A stretch of 64,000 bases of DNA from assembly GCF_000153465.1 (NCBI RefSeq), contig NZ_CH672387.1:1-64000 (forward strand), written 5' to 3'. Positions 39,678 through 48,924 of this stretch are shown in pieces; position 1 is the first letter of the stretch, and every line of letters begins with the position of its first letter. The stretch comes from Aurantimonas manganoxydans SI85-9A1. GTDB taxonomy: Bacteria; Pseudomonadota; Alphaproteobacteria; Rhizobiales; Rhizobiaceae. Both the position numbers and the translations under genes were made by a program. The notes under the pieces are model-generated. The model did not search any database. It was not told the origin of the DNA and worked only from the letters and a program-made list of their open reading frames with translations.

Positions 39678-40100
39678 ATGCCCCTGAAGATGCGCCTCGC
39701 CCGTGCCGGCTCCAAGAAGCGGCCCTACTACCACGTCGTCGTTGCCGACGCCCGTTCGCCGCGCGACGGCCGCTTCGTCGAGCAGCTCGGCTCGTGGAAC
39801 CCGATGCTGCCGAAGGACGCCCAGCGCGTCACGCTGAACGAGGAGCGGATCAAGCATTGGCTCGCCGAGGGCGCACAGCCGACCGACCGCGTCCTGCGCT
39901 TCCTCGACCAGGCCGGCATCATGAGCCGTCCGTCCCGCGCCAACCCGACCAAGGGCCTGCCGGGCAAGAAGGCCCAGGAGCGCGAGGCCGAGCGCAAGCA
40001 GCGTGAGGAAGACGCCGCAGCGGCCGCAGCGGAGGCCGAAGCGGCCAAGAACGCGCCGGCCGAAGAGGCTCCGGCCGAGGAAGCCGCTTCCGCCGAGTAA
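39678..40100 (+). CDS. rpsP: 30S ribosomal protein S16
   Basis: The 140 residues begin with the S16 core ([20 protein letters not shown] through [14 protein letters not shown], about 95 residues). A lysine/glutamate/alanine-rich tail of about 45 residues follows, common in Alphaproteobacteria. It is needed for assembly of the 30S body. It lies in the ffh-rpsP-rimM-trmD region, but here a stem-loop and a GGDEF gene separate it from rimM. Confidence 0.97.
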   Translation: MPLKMRLARAGSKKRPYYHVVVADARSPRDGRFVEQLGSWNPMLPKDAQRVTLNEERIKHWLAEGAQPTDRVLRFLDQAGIMSRPSRANPTKGLPGKKAQEREAERKQREEDAAAAAAEAEAAKNAPAEEAPAEEAASAE

Positions 40101-40136
40101 AGCGTCAAGTAAGCTTGGCGTAGCATCATCCTTGTG

Positions 40137-40162
40137 CAAACGGCGCCTCTGGGCGCCGTTTG
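40137..40162 (+). terminator. Stem-loop after rpsP
   Basis: AAACGGCGCC at 40138-40147 pairs with GGCGCCGTTT at 40152-40161 around TCTG. The T-run is short, so it may be a partial terminator between rpsP and the GGDEF gene. Confidence 0.65.
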
Positions 40163-40221
40163 AGCAGGGGCGGCATCGGAATGTTCCGGAGTGGTCGTCC
40201 TCAGGAGGGATACTGCTTCAC

Positions 40222-41733
40222 ATGCCCGATGCAAGACTGGACCCGGCCGACGGCCTCGGAAACGGCCCCGACGGCTGGGCCGAGACCGCGATCTTCGACC
40301 TGGCCCCCGTGCCGCTGTGGATCGAGGACTACAGCGGGGTGAAGGCGCTGTTCGAGGAATGGCGCGCCGCAGGAATCATCTCGGTCCGCGAGCATCTCGA
40401 CGCCGATCCGTCGCGCGTCGCCGCCGCGGCACAGAGGATCCGGCTGATCGCCGTGAACCAGTGCACCCTCGACCTGTTCGAGGCGGACAATTTCCAGAGC
40501 ATCTGCGACAATCTCGACAAGGTCTTTTCGGGCGACATGCTCGACAGCCACAAGGAAGAGCTGATCCAGCTCTGGGAGGGGCAGACCGAGTTCGAGAGCT
40601 ATGCGGTCAATTACACGCTGACCGGCAAGCGCCTCGACGTGCAGCTCAAGGCCCGGCTCCTGCCCGGCCACGAGAGCGACTGGGAACGGCTGCTGATTTC
40701 CACCGAGGACGTGACCGAGCGCGAGGACCAGCGCCGGGAACTGGCGGTCAGCGAGAGCTTTGCACGCGGCCTGTTCGAATATTCGCCGGTCTCGCTCTGG
40801 GTGGAGGATTTCTCCGAGGTCAAGGCGCTGATCGACGATGTCCGGGAGCGCGGCATCACCGATTTCCGGACCTTCGTCGACGTCCATCCCGACTTCGTCA
40901 GCCGGTGCCTGTCCGAGATCCGCGTCATCGATGTGAACGAGCACACCCTGCAGCTGTTCGGCGCGGAGAGCCGCGACGATCTGTTCAGCCGGCTGGGCGA
41001 GGTGTTCCGCGACGCCATGGAGCAGCATTTCCGCGAGCAGCTCGTCGATCTGTGGGAGGGCAAGCTGTTCCAGCAGCGCGAGGTGGTCAATTACAGCCTC
41101 AGCGGCGACCAGCTCCATGTCCACATGCAGTTCTCGGTGTTTCCAGGGCGCGAGAGCGACTGGTCGCTGGTGCAGGTCGCCCTGACCGACATCACCGCCC
41201 GCAAGAAGGCCGAGGCCTATCTGGAATATCTCGGCAAGCACGACATCCTGACCAAGCTCTACAACCGCTCGTTCTTCGTCGACGAGCTGAACCGGCTGGA
41301 GCGCAAGGGCCCGACGCCGGTGACGATCATCGTTGCCGACCTCAATGGCCTGAAGACGGTCAACGACGTGATGGGCCATGCGGCCGGCGACGCGCTGCTG
41401 CGCCGGGCCGGCGAGGTGCTGAACGAAGCGGTGCGCGAGCCCTGCCATGTGGCGCGGATCGGGGGCGACGAATTCGTGGTGATGATGCCGGCCAGCAGCG
41501 AGGAGGACGGCCTGCAGATGGCCCAGAACATCGTCGAGCTGGTCGAGGTCAACAACCAGTTCTACACCGGCGCGGAGCTGTCCTTCTCGCTGGGCGTGGC
41601 AACGGCCGAGCCCGGCGAGCGCCTGGAGGCGACGGTCAAGCGCGCCGACGCCCGGATGTACGAGGCCAAGCGCAAGCACTATGCCGACGAGAAGCGCGAT
41701 CGCCGCCGCGAGGCGCAGTCGCTGCTGAACTGA
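40222..41733 (+). CDS. Diguanylate cyclase with two PAS-like repeats
   Basis: The 503-residue soluble protein makes the second messenger c-di-GMP from two GTP. Two similar sensor repeats are visible: the first starts PVPLWIEDYSGVKALFEEWR near residue 30, the second PVSLWVEDFSEVKALIDDVR near residue 190. Both continue to VN-x-x-T-L-x-L-F and end with an LWEG segment and an ESDW-x-x-L beta-hairpin. The GGDEF domain (from about residue 335) has RIGGDEFVVMM as active site. The usual inhibitory RxxD is replaced by REPC, so product feedback may be lost. AGGAGG precedes the ATG at 40222. It sits between rpsP and rimM. Confidence 0.9.
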   Translation: MPDARLDPADGLGNGPDGWAETAIFDLAPVPLWIEDYSGVKALFEEWRAAGIISVREHLDADPSRVAAAAQRIRLIAVNQCTLDLFEADNFQSICDNLDKVFSGDMLDSHKEELIQLWEGQTEFESYAVNYTLTGKRLDVQLKARLLPGHESDWERLLISTEDVTEREDQRRELAVSESFARGLFEYSPVSLWVEDFSEVKALIDDVRERGITDFRTFVDVHPDFVSRCLSEIRVIDVNEHTLQLFGAESRDDLFSRLGEVFRDAMEQHFREQLVDLWEGKLFQQREVVNYSLSGDQLHVHMQFSVFPGRESDWSLVQVALTDITARKKAEAYLEYLGKHDILTKLYNRSFFVDELNRLERKGPTPVTIIVADLNGLKTVNDVMGHAAGDALLRRAGEVLNEAVREPCHVARIGGDEFVVMMPASSEEDGLQMAQNIVELVEVNNQFYTGAELSFSLGVATAEPGERLEATVKRADARMYEAKRKHYADEKRDRRREAQSLLN

Positions 41734-41877
41734 GACCGGCGTCACGCGCATGCCCGCTGTCGCCAAGGCGGGCGGGGCGGGCTATGTCGTGACCTTGTCC
41801 CATCCCGCGCATGAATGAGTCGTTCCCGATGCAGCAAGCGAGCGCACAGCGCGATCCGTCCCATGGCGAGATCGCCC

Positions 41878-42462
41878 ATGTCTGAGACCGGCAAGCTCGA
41901 GAACCCCGTCCTTCTCGGCGTCGTCGGCGGGGCCCAGGGCATCAAGGGCGAGTGCCGCGTGCGCTCGTTCACGGCCGACCCGACCGATCTCGGCGCCTAC
42001 GGGCCGCTCGTCGACGCCTCGGGCAATCGCTACACGGTGCTGTCGGCGCGGGTCGCCAAGAACGTCGTCGTGGTCCGCTTCAAGGAGGTCGCCGACCGCA
42101 ACCACGCCGAACGGCTGAACGGGCGCAAGCTCTTCGTCGATCGTTCGGTGTTGCCCGAGCCGGCGGACGACGACGAGTTCTATCTGGAGGATCTCGTCGG
42201 CTACGCGGTCGAGACCGTCGCTGGAGACGCCGTCGGCACGGTCATCGCTTTCCACGACTTCAACGCCGGCGACATCGTCGAGATCCGCCCGACCAAGGGG
42301 CAGACCCTGATGATCCCCTTCTCCGAGGCGGCGATCCCGGTGATCGACGCGGAGCGGCGGCTGATGGTGGTCGAGCCGGGCCCCGCCGGACTGGCGACGC
42401 CCGACGACGCGCCGGAAGACGGCGGCGAGGCCGAAGGTGGCGCCGATCGCGACGCCCGCTAG
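41878..42462 (+). CDS. rimM: Ribosome maturation factor RimM
   Basis: This 194-residue two-domain protein binds S19 and helps 30S head assembly. The N-terminal RimM domain starts VLLGVVGGAQGIKGECRVRS, and the PRC-barrel follows (YLEDLVGYAVETVAGDAVGT, then IPFSEAAIPVIDAERRLMVV). An acidic tail of about 30 residues ends the protein. The ATG at 41878 (MSETGKLENP) was chosen over in-frame ATGs at 41863 and 41815. It follows the GGDEF gene by about 145 bases and precedes a small monooxygenase gene. Confidence 0.94.
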   Translation: MSETGKLENPVLLGVVGGAQGIKGECRVRSFTADPTDLGAYGPLVDASGNRYTVLSARVAKNVVVVRFKEVADRNHAERLNGRKLFVDRSVLPEPADDDEFYLEDLVGYAVETVAGDAVGTVIAFHDFNAGDIVEIRPTKGQTLMIPFSEAAIPVIDAERRLMVVEPGPAGLATPDDAPEDGGEAEGGADRDAR

Positions 42463-42569
42463 GACGCCCGCCCGGCGCGCAGTTTACTCGCACCGCCCGA
42501 TTGCGTAACCACCTGCCGGTAGGCACGCCGGCGAGGGGGCCGGCTGCCGTTTTCTGAGGGAGGACACAC

Positions 42570-42872
42570 ATGATCATCGTTTCCGGCATCCAGCGTCTCG
42601 ACCCGGCTGATCTCGACCGGGTGCGCGAGGCCGCCCGCACCGTCATCGCCGCGACCCGCGAAGAGCAGGGCTGCATCGTCTATTCCTTCGCCGAGGACAT
42701 GGTCGAGCCGGGCCTTCTGCGCGTCTACGAGGAATGGGAGACCCGCGAGGACCTGGAGCGGCATGCCAAGTCCGACCACGTCGCCGCCTGGCGCGTCGCG
42801 CTGGCTTCGGTCGAGGTGCTGCACCGCGACCTGAAGATCATCGAAGCCGGCGCCGTCCAGCCGCTCGGCTGA
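42570..42872 (+). CDS. Antibiotic biosynthesis monooxygenase (ABM/YgiN) family protein
   Basis: The 100-residue ferredoxin-like alpha+beta protein is of the ABM family, which works as a dimer. Conserved features are [40 protein letters not shown] and the C-terminal [14 protein letters not shown]. Members oxidise quinols or polyketide intermediates without cofactors; the E. coli homologue YgiN is a quinol monooxygenase. It starts 107 bases after rimM and ends seven bases before trmD, so it is translated within the rimM-trmD unit, where it is not usually found. Confidence 0.88.
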   Translation: MIIVSGIQRLDPADLDRVREAARTVIAATREEQGCIVYSFAEDMVEPGLLRVYEEWETREDLERHAKSDHVAAWRVALASVEVLHRDLKIIEAGAVQPLG

Positions 42873-42879
42873 TCCGCCC

Positions 42880-43572
42880 ATGAGCTTCCGCGCCTCCATC
42901 CTGACGCTCTATCCGGAGATGTTTCCCGGCCCGCTCGGCGTATCGCTGGCGGGCCGCGCGCTGGAGCGCGGGGACTTCGCGCTGGAGACGGTGCAGATCC
43001 GCGACTTCGGCGTCGGCCGCCATCGCATGGTGGACGACACGCCGTCGGGCGGGGGCGCGGGCATGGTCATGCGCAGCGACGTGGTGGCGGCAGCGCTCGA
43101 CCACGCCGCGCCCGAGGCCGACACCCGGCCGCGTATCCTGATGAGCCCGCGCGGCCGGCCACTGACCCAGGAACGGGTCCGCGAGTTGGCGGCGGGCGAG
43201 GGGGCGGTGATCGTCTGCGGTCGCTTCGAGGGCGTCGACGAGCGGGTGATCGCGGGACGCGGCCTCGAGGAGATCTCGATCGGCGACTACATCCTGTCGG
43301 GCGGCGAGGTCGGCGCGCTGGTGCTGCTCGACGCAGTCGTGCGGCTTCTGCCCGGCGTCATGGGCAATGCGGTGTCGGGCGATGCGGAGAGCTTCGAAGG
43401 CGGGCTCCTGGAGCATCCGCACTATACCCGGCCGGCCGAATGGGAAGGCCGGACGATCCCGCCGGTGCTGACCTCGGGCGATCATGGGGCGGTGGCGCGC
43501 TGGCGCCATGACGAGGCCGAGCGGCTGACCCGCGAACGGCGGCCCGACCTCCTGCCGGGCAAGTCCCGCTAG
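42880..43572 (+). CDS. trmD: tRNA (guanine-N1)-methyltransferase TrmD
   Basis: This 230-residue SPOUT methyltransferase forms m1G37 in tRNAs and prevents +1 frameshifts. The trefoil-knot SAM site is visible in [30 protein letters not shown] and [16 protein letters not shown]. The N-terminus [20 protein letters not shown] is typical, and the C-terminal helical domain ([18 protein letters not shown]) binds tRNA. rplS, its normal neighbour, is 7.3 kb away on the other strand. Confidence 0.97.
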   Translation: MSFRASILTLYPEMFPGPLGVSLAGRALERGDFALETVQIRDFGVGRHRMVDDTPSGGGAGMVMRSDVVAAALDHAAPEADTRPRILMSPRGRPLTQERVRELAAGEGAVIVCGRFEGVDERVIAGRGLEEISIGDYILSGGEVGALVLLDAVVRLLPGVMGNAVSGDAESFEGGLLEHPHYTRPAEWEGRTIPPVLTSGDHGAVARWRHDEAERLTRERRPDLLPGKSR

Positions 43573-43584
43573 TCAGCGAAAAGC

Positions 43585-43604
43585 CGGCGGGCCGAAGCCC
43601 GCCG
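43585..43604. terminator. Stem-loop between trmD and sdhA
   Basis: CGGCGGGC at 43585-43592 pairs with GCCCGCCG at 43597-43604 across a CGAA loop. It lies in the 39-base gap between two convergent genes and could serve both; flanking AAAA on the left helps the minus-strand sdhA direction. Confidence 0.7.
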
Positions 43605-43611
43605 ACGGGTC

Positions 43612-45465
43612 CTAGTAGACCCGCTTCTTCGGCTCGATGTAGTCGATCTGGTTCGACAGCGTGTAGGTGTGCACCGGTCGATCCTCAAGCGTGACGGTCT
43701 TGGCGACCGTGTCGCAGAAGGACAGGGTGTGCTTCATCCAGTTGGCGTCGTCGCGATCGGGGAAATCCTCGCGGGCATGGGCGCCGCGGGACTCAGTGCG
43801 GTTGCGCGCCGAATCCATGGTCACCACCGCCTGGGCGATGAGATTGTCGTATTCCAGCGTCTCGATCAGGTCGGTGTTCCAGATCAGCGAGCGGTCGGTG
43901 ACGCGGATGTCGTCCGACGCCTTCCAGACCTCGTGGATCTTGGCGTGGCCTTCCTCGAGGATTTCGCCGGTGCGGAACACGGCGCAGTTGGATTGCATGG
44001 TGTTCTGCATGTCGGCGCGCAGTTCCGCCGTCGGCGTCGCGCCGTTGGCATAGCGGAAGCGGTCGAGGCGGGCGATCGCGTTGTCGCCGGCACCGACCGG
44101 CAGGTCGGGCTGCTCTTCCGCCGCGCTGACCGTCTCGGCGCAGCGAAGGCCGGCAGCCCGGCCGAAGACGACCAGATCGATCAGCGAGTTGGAGCCGAGC
44201 CGGTTGGCGCCGTGCACCGACACGCAGCCGGCCTCGCCGACGGCCATCAGGCCCGGCACGACCGTATCGGCATTGCCGTCCTTCTTGGTCAGGACCTCGC
44301 CGTGGAAGTTCGTCGGGATGCCGCCCATGTTGTAATGGACGGTCGGCAGCACCGGGATCGGCTCCTTGGTGACGTCGACACCGGCAAAGATCCGGGCCGA
44401 TTCCGAAATGCCCGGAAGCCGCTCGGCCAGCACCGCCGGATCGAGATGATCGAGGTGCAGGTGGATGTGGTCCTTGTTCTTGCCGACGCCGCGACCCTCG
44501 CGGATCTCCATGGTCATCGAGCGCGAGACGACGTCGCGCGAGGCCAGATCCTTGGCCGAGGGGGCATAGCGCTCCATGAAGCGCTCGCCCTCGGAATTGG
44601 TCAGATAGCCGCCTTCGCCGCGCGAGCCCTCGGTGATCAGGCAGCCGGCGCCGTAGATGCCGGTCGGGTGGAACTGCACGAATTCCATGTCCTGCAGGGG
44701 CAGGCCGGCGCGCAGGACCATGCCGCCGCCGTCGCCGGTGCAGGTATGGGCCGAGGTGGCGGAGAAATAGGCGCGGCCGTAGCCGCCGGTGGCCAGGATC
44801 GTCTTCTTGGCGCGGAAACGGTGGATGGTGCCGTCATCGAGGCAGAGCGCCACGACGCCGCGGCAGACACCCTCTTCGTCCATGATCAGATCGATGGCGA
44901 AATACTCGATGAAGAACTCCGAGGAGTGCCGCAGCGACTGGCCGTAGAGCGTGTGCAGGATGGCGTGGCCGGTGCGGTCGGCGGCGGCGCAGGTGCGCTG
45001 CGCGGCCGGGCCCTGGCCGAACTCGGTGGTCATGCCGCCGAAGGGGCGCTGGTAGATCTTGCCGTCCTCGGTGCGCGAGAAGGGCACGCCGAAATGCTCC
45101 AACTCGTAGACGGCGGCCGGCGCGTTGCGCACCAGATATTCGATGGCGTCCTGGTCGCCCAGCCAGTCCGACCCCTTGACGGTGTCGTACATGTGCCAGC
45201 GCCAGTCGTCCTTGCCCATGTTGCCGAGCGAGGCGGCGACGCCGCCCTGGGCCGCGACCGTATGCGAGCGGGTCGGGAAGACCTTGGTGATGCAGGCGGT
45301 CTTCAGGCCGGCCTGGGCAGCGCCGAGGGTGGCGCGCAGGCCGGCGCCGCCGGCGCCCACGACGACCACGTCGAAGGTGTGGTCGGTGAATTCGTAGGCC
45401 TTGCCGTTCTGGGACGGCGCCGTGCGGTGCGGCTGGCCGTTTGCGTTGGTGCCGTTCGTGGCCAT
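43612..45465 (-). CDS. sdhA: Succinate dehydrogenase flavoprotein subunit
   Basis: This 617-residue subunit of complex II oxidises succinate to fumarate with covalently bound FAD. It has the dinucleotide fold [20 protein letters not shown], the His-FAD site in [15 protein letters not shown], the active-site [20 protein letters not shown] and the C-terminal PKKRVY. A longer N-terminus (about 20 residues rich in Asn/Gly) precedes the fold. It starts two bases after sdhD. The normal next gene, sdhB, is missing; trmD faces it 39 bases downstream. Confidence 0.97.
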   Translation of the reverse strand: MATNGTNANGQPHRTAPSQNGKAYEFTDHTFDVVVVGAGGAGLRATLGAAQAGLKTACITKVFPTRSHTVAAQGGVAASLGNMGKDDWRWHMYDTVKGSDWLGDQDAIEYLVRNAPAAVYELEHFGVPFSRTEDGKIYQRPFGGMTTEFGQGPAAQRTCAAADRTGHAILHTLYGQSLRHSSEFFIEYFAIDLIMDEEGVCRGVVALCLDDGTIHRFRAKKTILATGGYGRAYFSATSAHTCTGDGGGMVLRAGLPLQDMEFVQFHPTGIYGAGCLITEGSRGEGGYLTNSEGERFMERYAPSAKDLASRDVVSRSMTMEIREGRGVGKNKDHIHLHLDHLDPAVLAERLPGISESARIFAGVDVTKEPIPVLPTVHYNMGGIPTNFHGEVLTKKDGNADTVVPGLMAVGEAGCVSVHGANRLGSNSLIDLVVFGRAAGLRCAETVSAAEEQPDLPVGAGDNAIARLDRFRYANGATPTAELRADMQNTMQSNCAVFRTGEILEEGHAKIHEVWKASDDIRVTDRSLIWNTDLIETLEYDNLIAQAVVTMDSARNRTESRGAHAREDFPDRDDANWMKHTLSFCDTVAKTVTLEDRPVHTYTLSNQIDYIEPKKRVY

Positions 45466-45467
45466 GG

Positions 45468-45848
45468 TCAGACTCCGAAGCTCATCCGGGCGATCGCGAA
45501 CAGGCTCGCGACGGCGATGGCGATGGCGAAGAAATTGTTGAGGATCAGCAGCGGCAGCTTGGTCGTGCCGTGCACATAGTCCTCGATGATCACCTGCATG
45601 CCGAGACGCATATGGTAGGTGAAGGAGATCACGGTCAGTGCGACCAGCAGTCCCACCAGCGGATGCGCGAGGGCCGCGCGGACCTCGGCATAGGGCTGGT
45701 CGTGCAGGACGATCAGCAGGATCACGAAGCCGGTGATCAGCACCAGATTGGAGATCGCCGACAGGCGCTGCTGCCAGAAATGGCCGGTGCCCTCATGGGC
45801 GGAGCCGAGGCCGCGGACGCGGCGAAGCGAGGTTCTCATCTCAGTCAT
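45468..45848 (-). CDS. sdhD: Succinate dehydrogenase membrane anchor subunit
   Basis: This 126-residue hydrophobic anchor of complex II has three membrane segments (about residues 33-50, 62-82 and 98-121). The start [20 protein letters not shown] and [16 protein letters not shown] are typical of alphaproteobacterial SdhD. The second segment holds [20 protein letters not shown], with the heme-ligand His and the conserved Asp-Tyr of the quinone site. It follows sdhC by 14 bases and precedes sdhA by two. Confidence 0.93.
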   Translation of the reverse strand: MTEMRTSLRRVRGLGSAHEGTGHFWQQRLSAISNLVLITGFVILLIVLHDQPYAEVRAALAHPLVGLLVALTVISFTYHMRLGMQVIIEDYVHGTTKLPLLILNNFFAIAIAVASLFAIARMSFGV

Positions 45849-45862
45849 GGAATTATCCTCCC

Positions 45863-46255
45863 TCAGCCGAAGACCACGATGCCGACCCACAGGATCAGCG
45901 TCAGCGCAAGCGAGGCGACGAGGGTGGCCTGGGCCAGTTTCGTCGACGTCTCCTTGCTGAGCCCGATGCCGGTGTCCCAGATCAGATGGCGGATGCCGCC
46001 GAACATGTGGTGGAGAAGCGCCCAGGTGTAGCCGAACAGGATGATCCGGCCGATGATCGAGCCGAAGAAGGCCGAGGCATAGGAGAAGGCCTCCGGGCCG
46101 CTCGCGGCGGCAATCAGCCACCAGACGAAGAGCAGCGTGCCGACATAGAGCGCCGAACCGGTGATGCGGTGCAGGATCGACATCGCCATGGTCGGGCGGA
46201 ATCGGTAGATCGAAAGATGCGGCGAGAGTGGCCGCGCAGTCTTGAGGTCGGACAT
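45863..46255 (-). CDS. sdhC: Succinate dehydrogenase cytochrome b556 subunit
   Basis: This 130-residue anchor subunit carries the classic PLSPHLSIYRFRPTMAMSIL and HRITGSALYVGTLLF, which hold the ubiquinone-site Ser and Arg, and the heme-ligand His of LLHHMFGGIRHLIWD. Three membrane segments are present. It is the first gene of sdhC-sdhD-sdhA. The 216 bases upstream contain a 12-bp palindrome. Confidence 0.95.
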   Translation of the reverse strand: MSDLKTARPLSPHLSIYRFRPTMAMSILHRITGSALYVGTLLFVWWLIAAASGPEAFSYASAFFGSIIGRIILFGYTWALLHHMFGGIRHLIWDTGIGLSKETSTKLAQATLVASLALTLILWVGIVVFG

Positions 46256-46348
46256 GGGTGCCTTCTTGTCCTCGCATTGGCCAGGCGCTGTGCGCGGGGG
46301 CCGGGTTGCCCTTCCCCTACAGCGATCGGAACGCTTCTAAAAGGCTTA

Positions 46349-46360
46349 TCGCAATTGCGA
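46349..46360. promoter_or_regulatory. 12-bp palindrome upstream of sdhC
   Basis: TCGCAATTGCGA is a perfect palindrome, about 95 bases before the sdhC start, in an AT-rich patch. TTGC-type half-sites suggest a dimeric regulator, but I cannot match it to a known alphaproteobacterial operator. Confidence 0.4.
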
Positions 46361-46471
46361 AAGCAACCCTTTGGGCGCGGGATCGCTGGGGGCGGTTCGG
46401 CTTAATCGATTAGGCGCGGCAAGAAGGCGCGCGACGGGCGGGTCGCCGCCGGAGCCGATGCGCGCGGCGAA

Positions 46472-46951
46472 TCAGCGCTGGGACGGATCGCGGTCGCGGA
46501 AGCGGATGACGTAGCTCGCCCAGTCGGCGGGATCGGCGACCTTTTCGTAGAGACCGCGTCCGGTGCCGGGCGTGCGCGGGGCGTGCAGCACCAGCTTCGA
46601 CCAGCCACGACCGTCGGCCTCCTCGGCGAGAAGATCGATCATCGCCTTGGCGATGCCCTTCCGGCGATGCTGGTGGTCGACATAGATATGATCGGCAAGG
46701 CCCGAGCGCATGCCGGTCCACACATCCGGCAGGTCGTAGAAGATCACGAAGGCGACGAGCCGGCCGTTCAGCCGCGCGCCCAGCACCTCGGCGGTGCGGT
46801 CCTGCAGCAATTGCTCGGCATAGTACGTGTCAGGTGCGCCCGGCGGGCCGCGAAACAGCGACTGGTTATAGGCCGAGATCAGCGGCGCCAGATCGCGCGC
46901 ATCGCCCAGCCGCAGGCGCTCAATGTCGATATCGGGGGCCGGAATTTCCAT
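46472..46951 (-). CDS. GNAT family N-acetyltransferase
   Basis: This 159-residue single-domain acetyltransferase has LRLGDARDLAPLISAYNQSL at the N-terminus and the acetyl-CoA site in HIYVDHQHRRKGIAKAMIDL (R/Q-x-x-G-x-A). GWSKLVLHAPRTPGTGRGLY follows near the C-terminus. The acceptor is unknown. I chose the ATG at 46951 (MEIPAPDIDI); the residues upstream are Arg-rich and non-homologous. It lies between leuC and sdhC on the same strand and is preceded by a terminator. Confidence 0.85.
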   Translation of the reverse strand: MEIPAPDIDIERLRLGDARDLAPLISAYNQSLFRGPPGAPDTYYAEQLLQDRTAEVLGARLNGRLVAFVIFYDLPDVWTGMRSGLADHIYVDHQHRRKGIAKAMIDLLAEEADGRGWSKLVLHAPRTPGTGRGLYEKVADPADWASYVIRFRDRDPSQR

Positions 46952-47016
46952 CCGGTCTGTGTCGACCGGAACGCGGCGGGCGTCAAGCCTGTGACGCAGG
47001 GTCGGATACACGCGAA

Positions 47017-47047
47017 AAGGGCGGCCCCGTTGCCGGTGCCGCCCCTT
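47017..47047 (-). terminator. Terminator of leuC
   Basis: GGGCGGC at 47019-47025 pairs with GCCGCCC at 47038-47044. Read on the minus strand the stem is followed by TTTTCGCG. It lies about 60 bases past the leuC stop. Confidence 0.75.
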
Positions 47048-47105
47048 GCAGGCCCTATGATCAAGGGCGATGCGCCGCCGCTCGGCGGCGACGCGGCTCG
47101 TGCCC

Positions 47106-48521
47106 CTAGCGCCAGTCGCGGATGTCGACGAAGTGACCGGCGATGCCGGCGGCGGCCGCCATGGACGGCGAGACCAGATGGGTGCGGCCCTTGTAGCCCT
47201 GCCGGCCCTCGAAATTGCGGTTCGAGGTCGAAGCGCAGCGCTCGCCGGCTTCGAGCCGGTCCTCGTTCATGCCGAGGCACATGGAACAACCCGCCTCGCG
47301 CCATTCGAAGCCGGCATCCTTGAAGATGACGTCGAGGCCCTCTTCCTCGGCCTGCGCCTTCACGAGGCCCGAGCCCGGCACGATCATGCCCGACACGCCT
47401 TCGGCGATACGGCGGCCCTCGACGACCTTGGCGGCTTCCCGCAGATCCTCGATGCGACCATTGGTGCAGGAGCCGATGAAGATCTTGTCGACCTTGATGT
47501 CGGTCATCTTCGTGCCCGGCGTCAGGCCCATATATTCAAGCGCGCGCTCCTTGGACTTGCGCTTGTTCTCGTTCTCGATGGCGGCCGGATCCGGCACGAC
47601 GCCGTCGATCGAGACGACGTCCTCGGGCGAGGAGCCCCAGGAGACGATCGGCGGCAGGTTCGCCGCGTCCAGATGCACGATCTTGTCGTAATGGGCGCCC
47701 TCGTCGGAGGCGAGGCTGCGCCAGTAATCGACGGCCATCTGGAAGGCTTCGCCCTTGGGCGCGCGCGGACGGCCCTCGATGTAGCGATAGGTGGTCTCGT
47801 CGGGCGCGATCAGGCCGGCCCGGGCCCCGGCCTCGACCGACATGTTGCAGATGGTCATGCGACCTTCCATCGACAGGCCGCGGATCGCCTCGCCGGCATA
47901 TTCGATGACGTGGCCGGTGCCGCCGGCGGTGCCGATCTGGCCGATGATGGCGAGGATGATGTCCTTCGACGTCACGCCCTCCGGCAGCGCGCCGTCGACC
48001 TGGACGAGCATGTTCTTCGCCTTGGACTGGATCAGCGTCTGGGTGGCGAGCACGTGCTCGACCTCGGAGGTGCCGATGCCGTGGGCGAGTGCCCCGAAGG
48101 CGCCATGGGTCGAGGTATGGCTGTCACCGCACACGATGGTCATGCCGGGCAGGGTGAAGCCCTGCTCGGGGCCGATGATGTGGACGATGCCTTGGCGGCG
48201 ATCGGCGGCGTCGTAATATTCGATGCCGAAATCGGCGGCGTTCTTCGCCAGCGCCTCGACCTGGATACGGCTTTCCTCGTTCTTGATGCCATTCACCCGG
48301 TCGGCGGTCGTCGGCACGTTGTGGTCGACGACGGCGAGGGTGCGCTCGGGCTGGCGGACCTTGCGGTTGGTCAGGCGCAGGCCCTCGAAGGCCTGCGGGC
48401 TGGTGACCTCGTGAACGAGATGGCGGTCGATATAGAGGAGGCAGGAGCCGTCCTCCTGCTGGGCGACGAGATGCTCGTCCCAGATCTTGTCGTAGAGGGT
48501 GCGCGGTTTGGCCTGGCTCAT
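47106..48521 (-). CDS. leuC: 3-isopropylmalate dehydratase large subunit
   Basis: This 471-residue 4Fe-4S subunit isomerises 2- to 3-isopropylmalate in leucine synthesis. The cluster cysteines lie in [12 protein letters not shown] and [33 protein letters not shown] is the substrate loop. The length is that of the bacterial LeuC type. I chose the ATG at 48521 ([14 protein letters not shown]). leuD is not in the window, as is usual in Rhizobiales, where it is unlinked. Confidence 0.96.
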   Translation of the reverse strand: MSQAKPRTLYDKIWDEHLVAQQEDGSCLLYIDRHLVHEVTSPQAFEGLRLTNRKVRQPERTLAVVDHNVPTTADRVNGIKNEESRIQVEALAKNAADFGIEYYDAADRRQGIVHIIGPEQGFTLPGMTIVCGDSHTSTHGAFGALAHGIGTSEVEHVLATQTLIQSKAKNMLVQVDGALPEGVTSKDIILAIIGQIGTAGGTGHVIEYAGEAIRGLSMEGRMTICNMSVEAGARAGLIAPDETTYRYIEGRPRAPKGEAFQMAVDYWRSLASDEGAHYDKIVHLDAANLPPIVSWGSSPEDVVSIDGVVPDPAAIENENKRKSKERALEYMGLTPGTKMTDIKVDKIFIGSCTNGRIEDLREAAKVVEGRRIAEGVSGMIVPGSGLVKAQAEEEGLDVIFKDAGFEWREAGCSMCLGMNEDRLEAGERCASTSNRNFEGRQGYKGRTHLVSPSMAAAAGIAGHFVDIRDWR

Positions 48522-48924
48522 GGGTCGGTCCTTCTCCGGCGGGCGTCGTGCTCCGGCCGGTCTGTGCATGGATGAAACGATGGGCGGGGGGCTCGTGGCC
48601 CTCGCATCCTGGCGCCTAGAGGCCGTCGGCGGCGAACAGGCGATAGAAGAAACGTCCCGGCAGCCGCGCGTGGTCGGAGAGCTTGGCGAAGCCCTCGCTG
48701 GTCGGCAGGCGTCGACGCGCCTTCATGTCCCGGATCCGATGCATGGGCACAAAATAGCGATTGCTGCGGCAGGTGACAATCGGGGCGCGGTGTCGGCGCG
48801 TGCGCTTTCCTGCGATGGCGGCGGGAACCGTCGCGCGCTTCGGCGATTGGCTCTTCCAAGCGGCATGTCGGGGCGCTCCGCGATCCCCGGTGCCAGAAGC
48901 GAACCCGGACAAAGCCGAGCGATC
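48522..48924. other. Intergenic stretch between leuC and the DUF421 gene
   Basis: These 403 bases should hold the divergent promoters of leuC and the DUF421 gene. One minus-strand frame at 48616-48744 would encode 42 basic residues ([20 protein letters not shown] and so on) and is the only hint of a small gene; I cannot confirm it. No leucine-codon leader peptide or riboswitch-like structure was recognised. Confidence 0.4.
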
